Source: Caldithrix sp. (GTDB lineage: Bacteria > KSB1 > UBA2214 > DYKH01). Taken from it: a DNA stretch of 64,000 nt. The notes beneath the pieces are model-generated. The model was not told where the DNA came from, did no database searches, and worked only from the letters and a program-made list of their open reading frames with translations. This document shows, piece after piece, positions 53,944 through 62,745 of this stretch (its first letter is position 1; each line of letters begins with the position of its first letter). The DNA lies in contig DYKH01000010.1 of NCBI GenBank assembly GCA_020722685.1, positions 1 to 64,000 of the forward strand. Direction: 5' to 3'. The position numbers and the translations under genes are program-made.

Positions 53944-55104
53944 TTACTCCCTGCCTACCCAGCTTTGAAGAAGCGTGTGGTACATGGTCTCATACTCGCG
54001 CACCATGGTACTCGTGGAAAATAAAGCCCGAGCCCGCCTTTTTGCGGCCATGCCCAGACGACCTGCTTTTTCAGGGTCCGCAAGCAAACTTATCACCGCC
54101 CCGGCCAAAGCATCGGCGCTTTTGGCCGGAACCAAAATTCCGGATTTGCCGTCTTCGATAGCTTCCAAATTACCTCCGACGTTGGTGGCGACAATGCTTT
54201 TCCCCGCATGCATGGCTTCAATCAAAGCATTGGAGAAACCCTCACTGAGCGATGGCAGCACAAAGACGTCCAAAAGCTGGAGAATCTCGGCGACATCCTG
54301 ACGCGACCCCAAGAAATGTATCTTTTCCTGTAGGCCGGATTCAAGGACCAAACCCTGCAGAGATCTCTTGTAGTCATCGCAAAGAATGGCGTCCCCACCG
54401 ACAATGAGGTACTCGACATCCGGAAAACGGGCCGATATTTTGGCGGCAGCGGGAATAAAGTACGGCAGACCTTTGACCGGGCGGATATTTCCGATGGTTC
54501 CTATGACACGGACATCGCTCTTCAGTCCAAGCTCCGCAAGCTTTCGCCTACGATCTAAAGGCCTATCGAATCTTGATTGCTCTGACCCGTTGTGAATTGT
54601 TTTGATCAGCCCAAGCGGGCGCCTTTCCACGTTGCTGATTTGCAACCGCAAATCATTGGAAACAGTCACACTCAAGCTGACGCACTTGTTTAATAGTCGT
54701 CTGATCATTCTGAAATAGGCTCGACCCTCATCAAAACCGGTGTCCCGGCGGTTTGACAGGATGATGGGTACTCCGGCGAGCTTGGCGGCCAGCGTGCCAA
54801 CGACATCGGACGCGAAATGATAGGTCTGTACGATGTTGATCTTTTCTTTTCGCAACATCCTCGACAAATTGACAATTTGCCGGGCCCCAGATATCCCATA
54901 GACTCTATTCACGGGAATTGGCCGCACCTCTATTCCCTGCTCCCGCGTGGCGCGGATCATCGGGCTGTCCGTAGGGCTTAAGGGGCAGATGACCGGCGTA
55001 AATCGTTGCCGATTCAAATGGGCCGTCAACCGCAACAAGTGATTCTCCGTGCCACCGGGGATACCAAAGAAGTCGATGACGTAGCATACCTTGATTTTCT
55101 TCAT
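53944..55104 (-). CDS. GT4 family glycosyltransferase
   Basis: This 386-residue GT-B enzyme starts with the glycine-rich motif VIDFFGIPGGTENHLLRL and includes NIVQTYHFASDVVG in the acceptor domain. The donor domain has IHNGSEQSRFDRP, IGTIGNIRPVKGLPYFI and SEGFSNALIEAMHAGKSIVA. It probably adds a sugar to the lipid-linked unit. It is in an operon with the flippase gene (adjacent) and the second deacetylase gene (6-bp gap). The specificity is unknown. Confidence 0.93.
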   Translation of the reverse strand: MKKIKVCYVIDFFGIPGGTENHLLRLTAHLNRQRFTPVICPLSPTDSPMIRATREQGIEVRPIPVNRVYGISGARQIVNLSRMLRKEKINIVQTYHFASDVVGTLAAKLAGVPIILSNRRDTGFDEGRAYFRMIRRLLNKCVSLSVTVSNDLRLQISNVERRPLGLIKTIHNGSEQSRFDRPLDRRRKLAELGLKSDVRVIGTIGNIRPVKGLPYFIPAAAKISARFPDVEYLIVGGDAILCDDYKRSLQGLVLESGLQEKIHFLGSRQDVAEILQLLDVFVLPSLSEGFSNALIEAMHAGKSIVATNVGGNLEAIEDGKSGILVPAKSADALAGAVISLLADPEKAGRLGMAAKRRARALFSTSTMVREYETMYHTLLQSWVGRE

Positions 55105-55110
55105 TCCTAT

Positions 55111-56235
55111 TTACTCCCTGCAGCGCCATTTGCGCAATAGCGAGACATCGAAGATGCCGGCAATTTCTGCGGCAAAAACGTATCGCGTAAAGCTCCCACT
55201 GATGCCGGTGTGCTGCGGACCGATCACAAGGCGCTTGAGCAAGAGGACCTTGTCGCCAAGGTTGCTTCCTCCGATCAGAGTGGCCGCGCTTTGAAAACCA
55301 GCGCGCGTTATTAGCTGTACAGTCTCTTCATCGAAATCCAACCTCTTCCCGTTTGGAAAAGCAAAATGGCGAATGGGCTCGCCCAATTCTTTCTCAATCT
55401 TGGCCTTGCAATTCTTGATCTCCTCCTCGGCCTGCTGCAAGGGCATCCGCGACAAGATTGGATGAGAGACCGTATGTCCGCCAAACGTGTAACCCATCCG
55501 TCGCATCTCCCTGACCTGATCCCAAGTAAGCATGCTGCACGAACCTGGCTCTTTTTTCGCATTTTCGAGCTTGGATGCCAGTTCGCCGAGAAGCTCCTCA
55601 CGCTGCCTGGGTTTTAGTTGTTTTGCTTTTGCCACGATATTTTTTGCCGCAGCGTTTTTGCGACCCGACGTATCAAGGCCGAACGTCAGGCCATTGAGCC
55701 TCTCTACAGTAATAGATTTTTCTTGGGTGTTCAAGATGAGATCGCTAATAACATCATACCATAGCCGACCTCGGCCCTCAATAGGGCCCACAGTTAGAAA
55801 AAAGGTAGCCGGCAGGTGGTACTGCATCAAAACAGGAAGGGCGAATTGGTAATTATCTTGGTAACCGTCATCAAAGGTGATGACCACCAAGTTTTTCGGC
55901 AGAACATACCCTCCTTGAAGGAGATTCACGGCCTCGTCAAGAGAAATCACATGATAATGTTTTGCCAGATAAGCCGTATGCTCTCGAAAATCGCGGGGGC
56001 TGATTGCCATGTTAAGTGGGTCTTGCTCAAGGGCGGCCACCCGGTGGTAGGCCAAAATCAGAATGCCCGGCCTCGGCAACAGCCTTCGCCATGCTGCTAC
56101 CAGACCCGAGAGGTACAAGCATGCACTCACGACGCTCTTGAGTATTCGCCAGGTCTTTGCTGCCATTTCGCCCAATTTCTCCAACAGACTTTTCGCCTGC
56201 GGGCAAGAGCTTGATTGTTCAGCCCCTTTTTGCAT
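55111..56235 (-). CDS. Polysaccharide deacetylase family protein (second copy)
   Basis: This 374-residue protein has a NodB domain: LILAYHRV, VVITFDDGYQDN, GGHTVSHPIL and HFAFPNGKRLDF. An N-terminal hydrophobic stretch (VVSACLYLSGLVAAW) may anchor it to the membrane with the domain outside. An insertion of ~100 residues between the TFDDG and HTVSH motifs holds the long charged segment around NAAAKNIVAKAKQLKPRQRE. The start at 56235 follows AGAGGG and overlaps the acyltransferase gene by 17 bp; a later ATG at 56166 is possible. Two deacetylases imply that more than one amino sugar is modified, or that one is for synthesis and one for remodelling. Confidence 0.9.
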   Translation of the reverse strand: MQKGAEQSSSCPQAKSLLEKLGEMAAKTWRILKSVVSACLYLSGLVAAWRRLLPRPGILILAYHRVAALEQDPLNMAISPRDFREHTAYLAKHYHVISLDEAVNLLQGGYVLPKNLVVITFDDGYQDNYQFALPVLMQYHLPATFFLTVGPIEGRGRLWYDVISDLILNTQEKSITVERLNGLTFGLDTSGRKNAAAKNIVAKAKQLKPRQREELLGELASKLENAKKEPGSCSMLTWDQVREMRRMGYTFGGHTVSHPILSRMPLQQAEEEIKNCKAKIEKELGEPIRHFAFPNGKRLDFDEETVQLITRAGFQSAATLIGGSNLGDKVLLLKRLVIGPQHTGISGSFTRYVFAAEIAGIFDVSLLRKWRCRE

Positions 56236-57343
56236 AAAGCCCTCTTACCGAACGGACAAGCCTACCCAACGATCTTCTCACTTTGACGCCCCCCAGATAT
56301 GCCCGCGACCTCCATACGCCGTTGCCGATCGTGAGACTCACGGTTTGCCGTTCGGCATTCGCCCATTGGTATTTGTATGCCTCATTGCCGTGGAGGAAAT
56401 CGAACTCCCGTTGACCCCATTTGATGGAGAACCGGATAGCCTCCATAAGTGTTACAGTGCCCAAAGAGTATTTGTCATAGGCAGGGTTGAATCCGGATTG
56501 ATAAAAATAAACGCATCCGTTATAAGCGTAAGCGTACATGCAGGATTCTATTCTGCCGTTTAGCTTGAGGTAGAACATCTTCAACATGCCTTGCGGAAAA
56601 AGAATAGGCACCAAATTGAGGTGAAAACGCAAGATGTTATCGGCGCGAAAAGCGCTGTTTCGCCGCATTTGCAGGGCACGCTGTTCATGAAGCACATAGA
56701 GAGCTCGCATAGCTTCTTGCGCCTCCCCCTCCGATGCGGCGACTGCAAACTCAAAGTCATGGCTCTCTTTTAGAATCTTCACAAGACGGTTTAGGTTATA
56801 GCGATGCTTGCGCGAAAAGCCGGAGAGATAGCTCTCAAAGCTCGCCGGCAGCCTGATGAGAGGACTGGCCGCCCGGTCGGCATGCACTAAGAGTCCGAGC
56901 TCATCGTGAGCGACCTGATAGAGAGAGGCGTCGGTGCTATTCGTGTCCACCATGTTGGCAAGCTGGATGAGGTCCCACTCGGCGCGGTTGTCAAGCAGGA
57001 AACGTAGGATCTCCCGCCCTACCTCTTCCTCAGATCCCGTTCGGATGATGACGCCCAAATAGTCCGGCTCAATCTCATTCATCCCCAGTAGCTTCACAAT
57101 CCGGAAGTTCACCAATCCTGCGTAGACACATTCCTCGATGAAAAGCGGCGCAAGGCCAATCAACTGGCCGTCCTTTTCAACTCTGATCACAAGGAGTCTT
57201 TTGCCGGCTGCAAAAGACTGCCACCATAAACTTTGCCACTCATGCGTCATGAATATGGAAGAAGTGGCGCTGGAGGCAAGCAGCGAGTTCCACTCACATT
57301 GCGCGTTAAGAAACTCGTCTTCTGTAAGGAGTCTGGTCACCAT
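56219..57343 (-). CDS. GNAT/FemAB-like acyltransferase of polysaccharide clusters
   Basis: This 374-residue protein is of the BioF2-like / FemAB-related type (double GNAT fold). Typical parts are FMTHEWQSLWWQSFAAG at the start, SRKHRYNLNRLVKIL in the middle, and MFYLKLNGRIESCMYAYAYN and YQSGFNPAYDKYSLGTVTLM toward the end. Members transfer an acyl or aminoacyl group, and homologues occur in exosortase-type polysaccharide loci. There is no signal peptide. It overlaps the deacetylase gene by 17 bp. Confidence 0.88.
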   Translation of the reverse strand: MVTRLLTEDEFLNAQCEWNSLLASSATSSIFMTHEWQSLWWQSFAAGKRLLVIRVEKDGQLIGLAPLFIEECVYAGLVNFRIVKLLGMNEIEPDYLGVIIRTGSEEEVGREILRFLLDNRAEWDLIQLANMVDTNSTDASLYQVAHDELGLLVHADRAASPLIRLPASFESYLSGFSRKHRYNLNRLVKILKESHDFEFAVAASEGEAQEAMRALYVLHEQRALQMRRNSAFRADNILRFHLNLVPILFPQGMLKMFYLKLNGRIESCMYAYAYNGCVYFYQSGFNPAYDKYSLGTVTLMEAIRFSIKWGQREFDFLHGNEAYKYQWANAERQTVSLTIGNGVWRSRAYLGGVKVRRSLGRLVRSVRGLYAKRG

Positions 57344-57392
57344 GTTTTTTGACTCATACCGTAGGACATTTTAGTTGGACATATACGCGGCA

Positions 57393-58013
57393 TCAGCCGG
57401 ACCTGCGGTAAATCGCGGAACCGGTATTTGTTTGTACGCCCTTGACCGCTCTGAGCGTCACCTGAACCTCGTCGATTCCGCCGATGAGGTAGCAAAGGAA
57501 CCTTTCCGCAAAAGTGGGATGCCGGTCGAGAAGAGCCTGCACCGGCTTTGCTATCAAGGAGAAAACAGAGCGATACGGCTTTTCCATGAAATAAACCAGC
57601 CTCTGCCTGACGATTTCGAACCGGGCTTTGGTATAGTAGGAATAGGAGGATCGTCCGAAATAAGTGAACGAGTCGGCGCAAAAGGCCCGCTTGTGAGTGA
57701 TGTCTAACCAGGCATAGCGCCCTGAGTAGTGCGGCGTACGAATCGTCACCAGTCCTCCTGGCTTGCAGATTCGCCAGATTTCTTCCATTGTAGCTATGAC
57801 ATCCCGCACATGTTCGAGCACGTGACTGAGCACCACCTCATCAGCGACGTCGTTGGCAATAGGCAGCGGATACCTGTCGAGATCGGCAACCATATTCACG
57901 CCTGCCAAAGCAATCCGATCGATCCCAATGGCGCCGGGGCGTTTCCTTAGGCCACAGCCAAGGTCCAACACGGTACGGCGCGTGGCATTGGGTTTACAAA
58001 AAGTCGTAGTCAT
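57393..58013 (-). CDS. Class I SAM-dependent methyltransferase
   Basis: This 206-residue enzyme has motif I VLDLGCGLRKRPGAIGID, an acidic strand-2 end (MVADLDRYPL), motif DEVVLSHVLEHVRDV and post-motif ICKPGGLVTIRTPHYS. The fold is a methyltransferase of the type 11 group, common in glycan clusters. The substrate may be a sugar or a carrier-linked product. It is 37 bp downstream of the large fusion-protein gene, suggesting the same transcript. Confidence 0.9.
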   Translation of the reverse strand: MTTTFCKPNATRRTVLDLGCGLRKRPGAIGIDRIALAGVNMVADLDRYPLPIANDVADEVVLSHVLEHVRDVIATMEEIWRICKPGGLVTIRTPHYSGRYAWLDITHKRAFCADSFTYFGRSSYSYYTKARFEIVRQRLVYFMEKPYRSVFSLIAKPVQALLDRHPTFAERFLCYLIGGIDEVQVTLRAVKGVQTNTGSAIYRRSG

Positions 58014-58050
58014 TCTTCCTTCGTCGTTTGCACAATCAAATGGGGCAAGA

Positions 58051-60972
58051 TCAAGCCTGAAATTCTTTCAGCGGTTTTGAGCGCAGCAGGTGCGCCAGCC
58101 TTTGCATCCGGCTTTGGTCGCGGGAGCGGAAGATTTCCACCAAGAGCTGGTCCACCTGGCTCAACCTCGGCTGTTGGTGACAAACCGAGCATGAACGCTT
58201 GCCGTGAACCACCCTTTCGACTATCTCCTTCAGTCCGGCCATGCTCGGTTTCGTTGCCTTCCTAATTTCCAGTGTGCCGGCGTTTTTCATCAAATCCACG
58301 CTTGCATTGGCGGGCGCAAACCGGCGATCAGCCGCGCGCAGCATGGGCAAGTCGGGCAAGGAATCTCCCATGGCATAGATCGGCTTGCCGGTCAATTCCA
58401 GTTGCTCGATGAGCGCCAAGAGACCCTTTGCTTTATCGACCTCTTTGCTAATCACGTCGCCTTTCAGATAGCCCGGGAGCAAAGTGAGCAGATCCAATTT
58501 GTGTTGGTCGATCAGCTCTAGGATCCTCTCCCCTTCCAGCATCCACATCATATCCGATTTGAACTCGTAAGCCCGCAGGGAAAACTCAAAATCAGGATGC
58601 AAGTAAACATAAGGTAATTTCTCAATGAGCCTTCGCAAAGCGGACAACTGTTTTTGCGCTTCTCGGCCGATCAGCGCTCTTTTCTCCCGGCGACCATGAT
58701 CCCAAATGGCGCTTCCGTACTCGGCCGCGGCTCCTGAGAGTTGGTATGACTCGCAGCGATCCTGCATCTCGGCAAGACTTCGTCCAGAGCAGAGCAGCAC
58801 AGCGAAACCGTGGTTCTTGAGCATTTTTATCGCCTCACTTCCCGCCGGAGAGGTCGAGGGAAAACCCAAAGTAAAGTCTTCCAGGACTCCATCGATGTCC
58901 AGGGCAAAAACGCCTTTCGCTTCTTTTGTCCCCACGGGCATTGAGGAGAATATGCCGGTCAGGTAGCTATTCACCAGTCTATTGAGATAGCGCTGGCAAT
59001 AGGCATGTTCGAGATTGGCTTGGTACAGGTCCACCTCTGAAGAGCGATTGTTTAAGACGTATTCCCAGAACAGGGATCTCTCCGCTGCGTAAAGAAGCTT
59101 GTATGCAAACAGCCGGTCGCAAATTCCCTGATCGCCGGATTTTTTCCGGTAGTAGGCAACGAGGGCTTCCTCTTCCTCCCGATCAAGCCGGAATTCGTAG
59201 CAAATGCCGGCGACATCGTAAGCAGGATCAAAGGAATGGCGGTCGAACTGATCGAAGGCATGCTCCTCAAAATCGACCTTCTTGAAGCTGCCGTTGGAAG
59301 CCAGCCATTTTGCCGGGCCAATGTTGCCATCGACGACGGAAGGCCGTTCGTAGCGGAGCGCGTTGACAAGTTTCGTATGCAATTGCAACCGGCTGAAATA
59401 ACCTGCAAATCCGTAGGATCGGCTGAGGACAGCGGCCAAGTGATGCCAAAAGGTCCACTTGCTGTGGATGTCTATTGTATGATCAACTTCCACCTTCAAT
59501 GAAGCGGCTCTGCTTGCGACATAGTTCCCCAAACAGTCGACGAGCTTGGCTCTTTCTTCCTGAGCCGAGGTGGTGGCGCCATTTTTCGGCACCAGCCATT
59601 CGGTAAAAAGAATTCCTTCGTGGATGCCAAATACTGTTGGGAAAAACTGCGGCATTTTTTTCGCCAGCGCCAGCCCATGAAAGCCCAGATAGCCTATACC
59701 CGCTCCTTTGCCGAATATCTGCTTGATCTCCTCCCCTTTCTCACCGCAGACTTGGACCTTAAAAACCTTTTTCACGTGGCTTCTTCGTCTGGGACCTTTG
59801 ACCGGTTTCTCTCCTAATACGCGAATCAGATCGTACCCTTTAGCCGCTAAAAGCGGTCGCAAAGCTCTTTCCACTTGGGGACGTTGCAGCAGCTCATTCA
59901 CCCTCCACTCATGAAACGGCAAGACAATCAGCTTGCTGTACTGAAATATTTTGGATAGGCGCTCGTTTTCCAGCCATTCGCTGTAGAATTCGGGAATTAG
60001 GAACACGATTTGTTCGGGCTTGATCCCCCATTCCAAAAGGTAGCGGTGCGCCCGGATCAAGGTGTCTCCGGTGAAAGGGGCGTCGTCCAGGACCAATATC
60101 CGGCTATTGTCTCGCCGCGCACGCCTTAGGGCACCCTTCTCAATGGCGGACGGAGCAAAAGTCAGCTTGAGCGTCAAAAAGTCGACATGGGTAAAGCCGG
60201 AGACCTGCAATTGCCCTGCACACAAAGGCGCCAGGTAACCGCCCGCCGTGCGCAATCCCAGAACGAGGATGGATTGCTTTTTGTCGGGATAAGCGGCTGC
60301 GTATTTCTTGGCAAGGCTGAAGCAGTCCTCCGGATAAAGATCAAAGTTCCTGAAACTGGATGGAAGCTTATAGCAGCGGTCGGCAATTCCTCCGGACCAG
60401 TTTTGCCGCAGTATGGATGTCACGTGGTGGGCAACGTTGTGAGCGAGGGCAGAATCGTACTTTCCGGCGCGCATCAGCACCAAGAATCTGCTTGTCGCGC
60501 TTAGTGCGTGGGCGAGGTCTTGTTGCAGAGAAAGCACTCTACCGTCAACCACATCATTACGCCCTCTGACAGCCCAAGCCACCAGTTTTTCGACCATAGT
60601 TAGCGCGAACGATAGCCGGGGAATTCTGCCCTTTATCTTGGCGAAATTCACCATGCCGCGTATCAAGTAATCGCTGGCGATCTGGTGCAACGCGCTCAGA
60701 AATAAATAGGTGTTCAGACCGTGGTCATAATATCCCAATCCTTTTCCACTCTGGAATTGTTCGCTTTCCCTGCCCAAAAGATCATGGATCTCGGCAAAGG
60801 ACTTGGAGAGGTTCAACGTCCACGAATATTCTTGCTGAATGAATTCGAGCTTTTCACCATATGTCCGACTTTCGCTATCGCCCATGACCCATCCTCGTCG
60901 TAACCACTCATTCCCTAACCTGTACACCGCGACCGGCTTTATTTTTCGCAAAAAGGCGGGCAGCAAATCCAA
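58051..60972 (-). CDS. Three-domain fusion: phosphoribosyltransferase-like, kinase-like and HAD phosphatase-like
   Basis: This 973-residue protein has an unusual domain set. Residues 1-230: helical, unrecognised. Residues ~234-330: PRTase-like, with a PPi-loop-like SILVLGLRTAGGYLAPLCAG and the PRPP-binding motif RILVLDDAPFTGDTLIRA (hydrophobic-D-D-x-x-x-T-G-D-T, 291-308). Residues ~390-640: choline/aminoglycoside-kinase-like, with KGAGIGYLGFHGLALA, catalytic-loop-like VVDGNIGPAKWL (547-557, lacking the usual HGD His) and VDFEEHAFDQFDRHS-FDPAYDVAG (566-589). Residues ~687-925: HAD, with FALDIDGVLEDF (motif I, Asp692 and Asp694), LLCSGRS, and GDSLPDLPML (870-879). A CSVCHQQ motif lies near the end. 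Cytoplasmic, no signal peptide. Function unknown; it could make a phosphoribosyl-linked metabolite for the glycan. Domain calls are by motif. Confidence 0.75.
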   Translation of the reverse strand: MDLLPAFLRKIKPVAVYRLGNEWLRRGWVMGDSESRTYGEKLEFIQQEYSWTLNLSKSFAEIHDLLGRESEQFQSGKGLGYYDHGLNTYLFLSALHQIASDYLIRGMVNFAKIKGRIPRLSFALTMVEKLVAWAVRGRNDVVDGRVLSLQQDLAHALSATSRFLVLMRAGKYDSALAHNVAHHVTSILRQNWSGGIADRCYKLPSSFRNFDLYPEDCFSLAKKYAAAYPDKKQSILVLGLRTAGGYLAPLCAGQLQVSGFTHVDFLTLKLTFAPSAIEKGALRRARRDNSRILVLDDAPFTGDTLIRAHRYLLEWGIKPEQIVFLIPEFYSEWLENERLSKIFQYSKLIVLPFHEWRVNELLQRPQVERALRPLLAAKGYDLIRVLGEKPVKGPRRRSHVKKVFKVQVCGEKGEEIKQIFGKGAGIGYLGFHGLALAKKMPQFFPTVFGIHEGILFTEWLVPKNGATTSAQEERAKLVDCLGNYVASRAASLKVEVDHTIDIHSKWTFWHHLAAVLSRSYGFAGYFSRLQLHTKLVNALRYERPSVVDGNIGPAKWLASNGSFKKVDFEEHAFDQFDRHSFDPAYDVAGICYEFRLDREEEEALVAYYRKKSGDQGICDRLFAYKLLYAAERSLFWEYVLNNRSSEVDLYQANLEHAYCQRYLNRLVNSYLTGIFSSMPVGTKEAKGVFALDIDGVLEDFTLGFPSTSPAGSEAIKMLKNHGFAVLLCSGRSLAEMQDRCESYQLSGAAAEYGSAIWDHGRREKRALIGREAQKQLSALRRLIEKLPYVYLHPDFEFSLRAYEFKSDMMWMLEGERILELIDQHKLDLLTLLPGYLKGDVISKEVDKAKGLLALIEQLELTGKPIYAMGDSLPDLPMLRAADRRFAPANASVDLMKNAGTLEIRKATKPSMAGLKEIVERVVHGKRSCSVCHQQPRLSQVDQLLVEIFRSRDQSRMQRLAHLLRSKPLKEFQA

Positions 60973-60984
60973 GCATCGAAACTC

Positions 60985-61599
60985 CTAACCGTGCGCAGAA
61001 TCACCGGACCAGAATAGGTTGGTCAGATGTTCTTGAAGCCTTTTGACGTTTTCCTCGTAGTGGGCGCTATTCCACCAGGTCGCGCCCTGCTCGATAATCA
61101 CATCTTTCGGCCTTTGCGTTTGCCAGCGCGCCAGGCACTTTTCCCGGTATTTCTCCACCGAACCCATAGGACGGGCAGGAACACCGATGGCAATACTGTT
61201 GGGTGGAATATCGGTAATCACCACCGATCCAGCGGCGACAATGGAATTTGGCCCGATGCGGATATTGGGCAACAGCACCGCGTTCTCGCCGATTACGCAG
61301 TTGTCCTCGATGATAATGGGTCCAAAGACCTGCAAATCTGGGACCTCGTCACGAAAAATCCAGGCGCCGCCGTCGTGAGTAATAAAGGCAACGCCATTGG
61401 CGATGGTTACGTGATTGCCTATTTTTATCAGATAAGGCTCTGTCCCCAAACTGGTGGGGATGATGCTGCAGTCTTGTCCGATTTGCGCACCCTGCTTGCG
61501 AAAATACTCTGCGATGGTGAATCTATCGTATTTGTGCAGCTCCCAGCCTTCTTTCAGCATCCTGAGCTTGCTGCGAATGATATTGCATAAAACATTCAC
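60985..61599 (-). CDS. Hexapeptide-repeat acyltransferase (WbbJ/Colanic-acid type)
   Basis: This 204-residue left-handed beta-helix protein has hexapeptide repeats (IGNHVTIANGVAFITHDGGA, IIIEDNCVIGENAVLLPNI, IGPNSIVAAGSVVITDIPPN, then SIAIGVPARPMG). These are the features of O-acetyltransferases that use acyl-CoA or acyl-ACP on sugars. The N-terminus has no signal peptide. It starts 12 bp before the fusion-protein gene and 3 bp after the SGNH gene. A nearby acyl carrier protein could supply the acyl group. Confidence 0.92.
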   Translation of the reverse strand: MNVLCNIIRSKLRMLKEGWELHKYDRFTIAEYFRKQGAQIGQDCSIIPTSLGTEPYLIKIGNHVTIANGVAFITHDGGAWIFRDEVPDLQVFGPIIIEDNCVIGENAVLLPNIRIGPNSIVAAGSVVITDIPPNSIAIGVPARPMGSVEKYREKCLARWQTQRPKDVIIEQGATWWNSAHYEENVKRLQEHLTNLFWSGDSAHG

Positions 61600-61602
61600 G
61601 GC

Positions 61603-62322
61603 CTAACGGTGCTCCATGCTTAGAAAGTCTTCCACTTGCTTGGTCATAATCTGGTACCCCCTTTCATTCGGGTGCACGCCGTCATAAGTAGCTTCGGGCA
61701 GCAGAAATCCCTCTTGATCCGCCAGAGGGCCGGCAAAATCGATGATCGCAAACTGATTCTCGTTGGCGTAATTCTTCAGCCAGACATTGAAGGAATGGAT
61801 TTGCCCATTGATAGAGTTTACGCCCTCGCCCTTGTCGGCATTCTTGGTGACCGGGATGGTTGTAGCAATGATCGGGCGTATGCCGTTGGCTTTAGCCAAC
61901 ATTGCCAGCATCCTCACATTGTCCTGACTGATCTTCATCGGGACGTTGTGGGCAAAATTCATTTCACAAAGCTTGATCACCACACCATAAGGGTGAAGAT
62001 CGACCACGTCGTGTTGAAAGCGCAAAAGGAGCTGGCCGGCGTAGTGCCCGTCAATGCCCATGTTTACAAACGGGCGTCCGGGAAAGCTTTTCGCCAAGTC
62101 CCAATGCGCGGTGATGGAAGCTCCCAAAAAAACCAATGAGGGATTTCCGGCATCCTGATGATGCTCAGTCACTTTTTTGTTGTATTCCGAGACCCAGTCA
62201 TGAGACTGCGCCCAGGCCAAGACCATCTTTTTTCGATAGTCGTAGGCCTTGTACAGGACCGCCAAACCCACCAAATTACCGATTAGCGATACGACTAAAA
62301 CGATCGACATCCATCTGCTCAT
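61603..62322 (-). CDS. SGNH/GDSL hydrolase, membrane-anchored
   Basis: This 239-residue protein has an N-terminal membrane anchor (IVLVVSLIGNLVGLAVLY) and an extracytoplasmic SGNH domain. Catalytic residues are visible: Ser69 in FLGASITAHWD, Gly and Asn in blocks II-III (VNMGIDGHYAGQ, EMNFAHN), and Asp214/His217 in DGVHPNERGY. These enzymes remove or move acyl groups on sugars. In an operon with an acyltransferase 3 bp downstream, it may modify the exopolysaccharide after export. Substrate inferred only. Confidence 0.9.
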   Translation of the reverse strand: MSRWMSIVLVVSLIGNLVGLAVLYKAYDYRKKMVLAWAQSHDWVSEYNKKVTEHHQDAGNPSLVFLGASITAHWDLAKSFPGRPFVNMGIDGHYAGQLLLRFQHDVVDLHPYGVVIKLCEMNFAHNVPMKISQDNVRMLAMLAKANGIRPIIATTIPVTKNADKGEGVNSINGQIHSFNVWLKNYANENQFAIIDFAGPLADQEGFLLPEATYDGVHPNERGYQIMTKQVEDFLSMEHR

Positions 62323-62392
62323 CGTTAAACCCTAAAGATCAGACCTGAAAATTTCAGCTATCCGAATTTTGCCTATCCCGCGCTGCTGCCGG

Positions 62393-62671
62393 TCAATCCA
62401 TCGCAACCTTGACGCGGCGATTCTGAACGCCCAGTCGCTTTCGTTGCAGGAATTCGCAAATGTATTCGACGGTGTCCAGGTTATCTGGAATGATTTCGTC
62501 GTCTTCTACCCGCAGGTCGAATTCCTTTTCCAGAAAAGCGACAAGTCCCAATACGCCCGTGGAATCGATGATGCCTTTGTCACGCAGGGAATCGGTATCC
62601 TGAAAGTCAGTGCCGTCTCCGAAGAGGAAATTTTCCACGATAAAGTCTCTCACTTTGTCTCTATAAAGCAT
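62393..62671 (-). CDS. Acyl carrier protein
   Basis: This 92-residue protein starts at the ATG 62671, supported by AGGAG eight bases before. The frame is open further upstream, but that part overlaps the nadE-like gene and looks noncoding. The carrier fold is shown by an acidic helix-rich sequence and the 4'-phosphopantetheine site Ser37 in KGIIDSTGVLGLVAFLE (DST instead of DSL). C-terminal LGVQNRRVKVAMD is unusually basic. Together with an AMP-forming ligase upstream it suggests loading of an acid onto this carrier within the cluster, separate from the fatty-acid synthesis carrier. Confidence 0.92.
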   Translation of the reverse strand: MLYRDKVRDFIVENFLFGDGTDFQDTDSLRDKGIIDSTGVLGLVAFLEKEFDLRVEDDEIIPDNLDTVEYICEFLQRKRLGVQNRRVKVAMD

Positions 62672-62745
62672 TGCAGCATCTCCTATGGTACGATTAGATC
62701 GGTCATCAAAAAGTTTAGCCTTCCTTGCTTGCGTCACTGAGTGGC

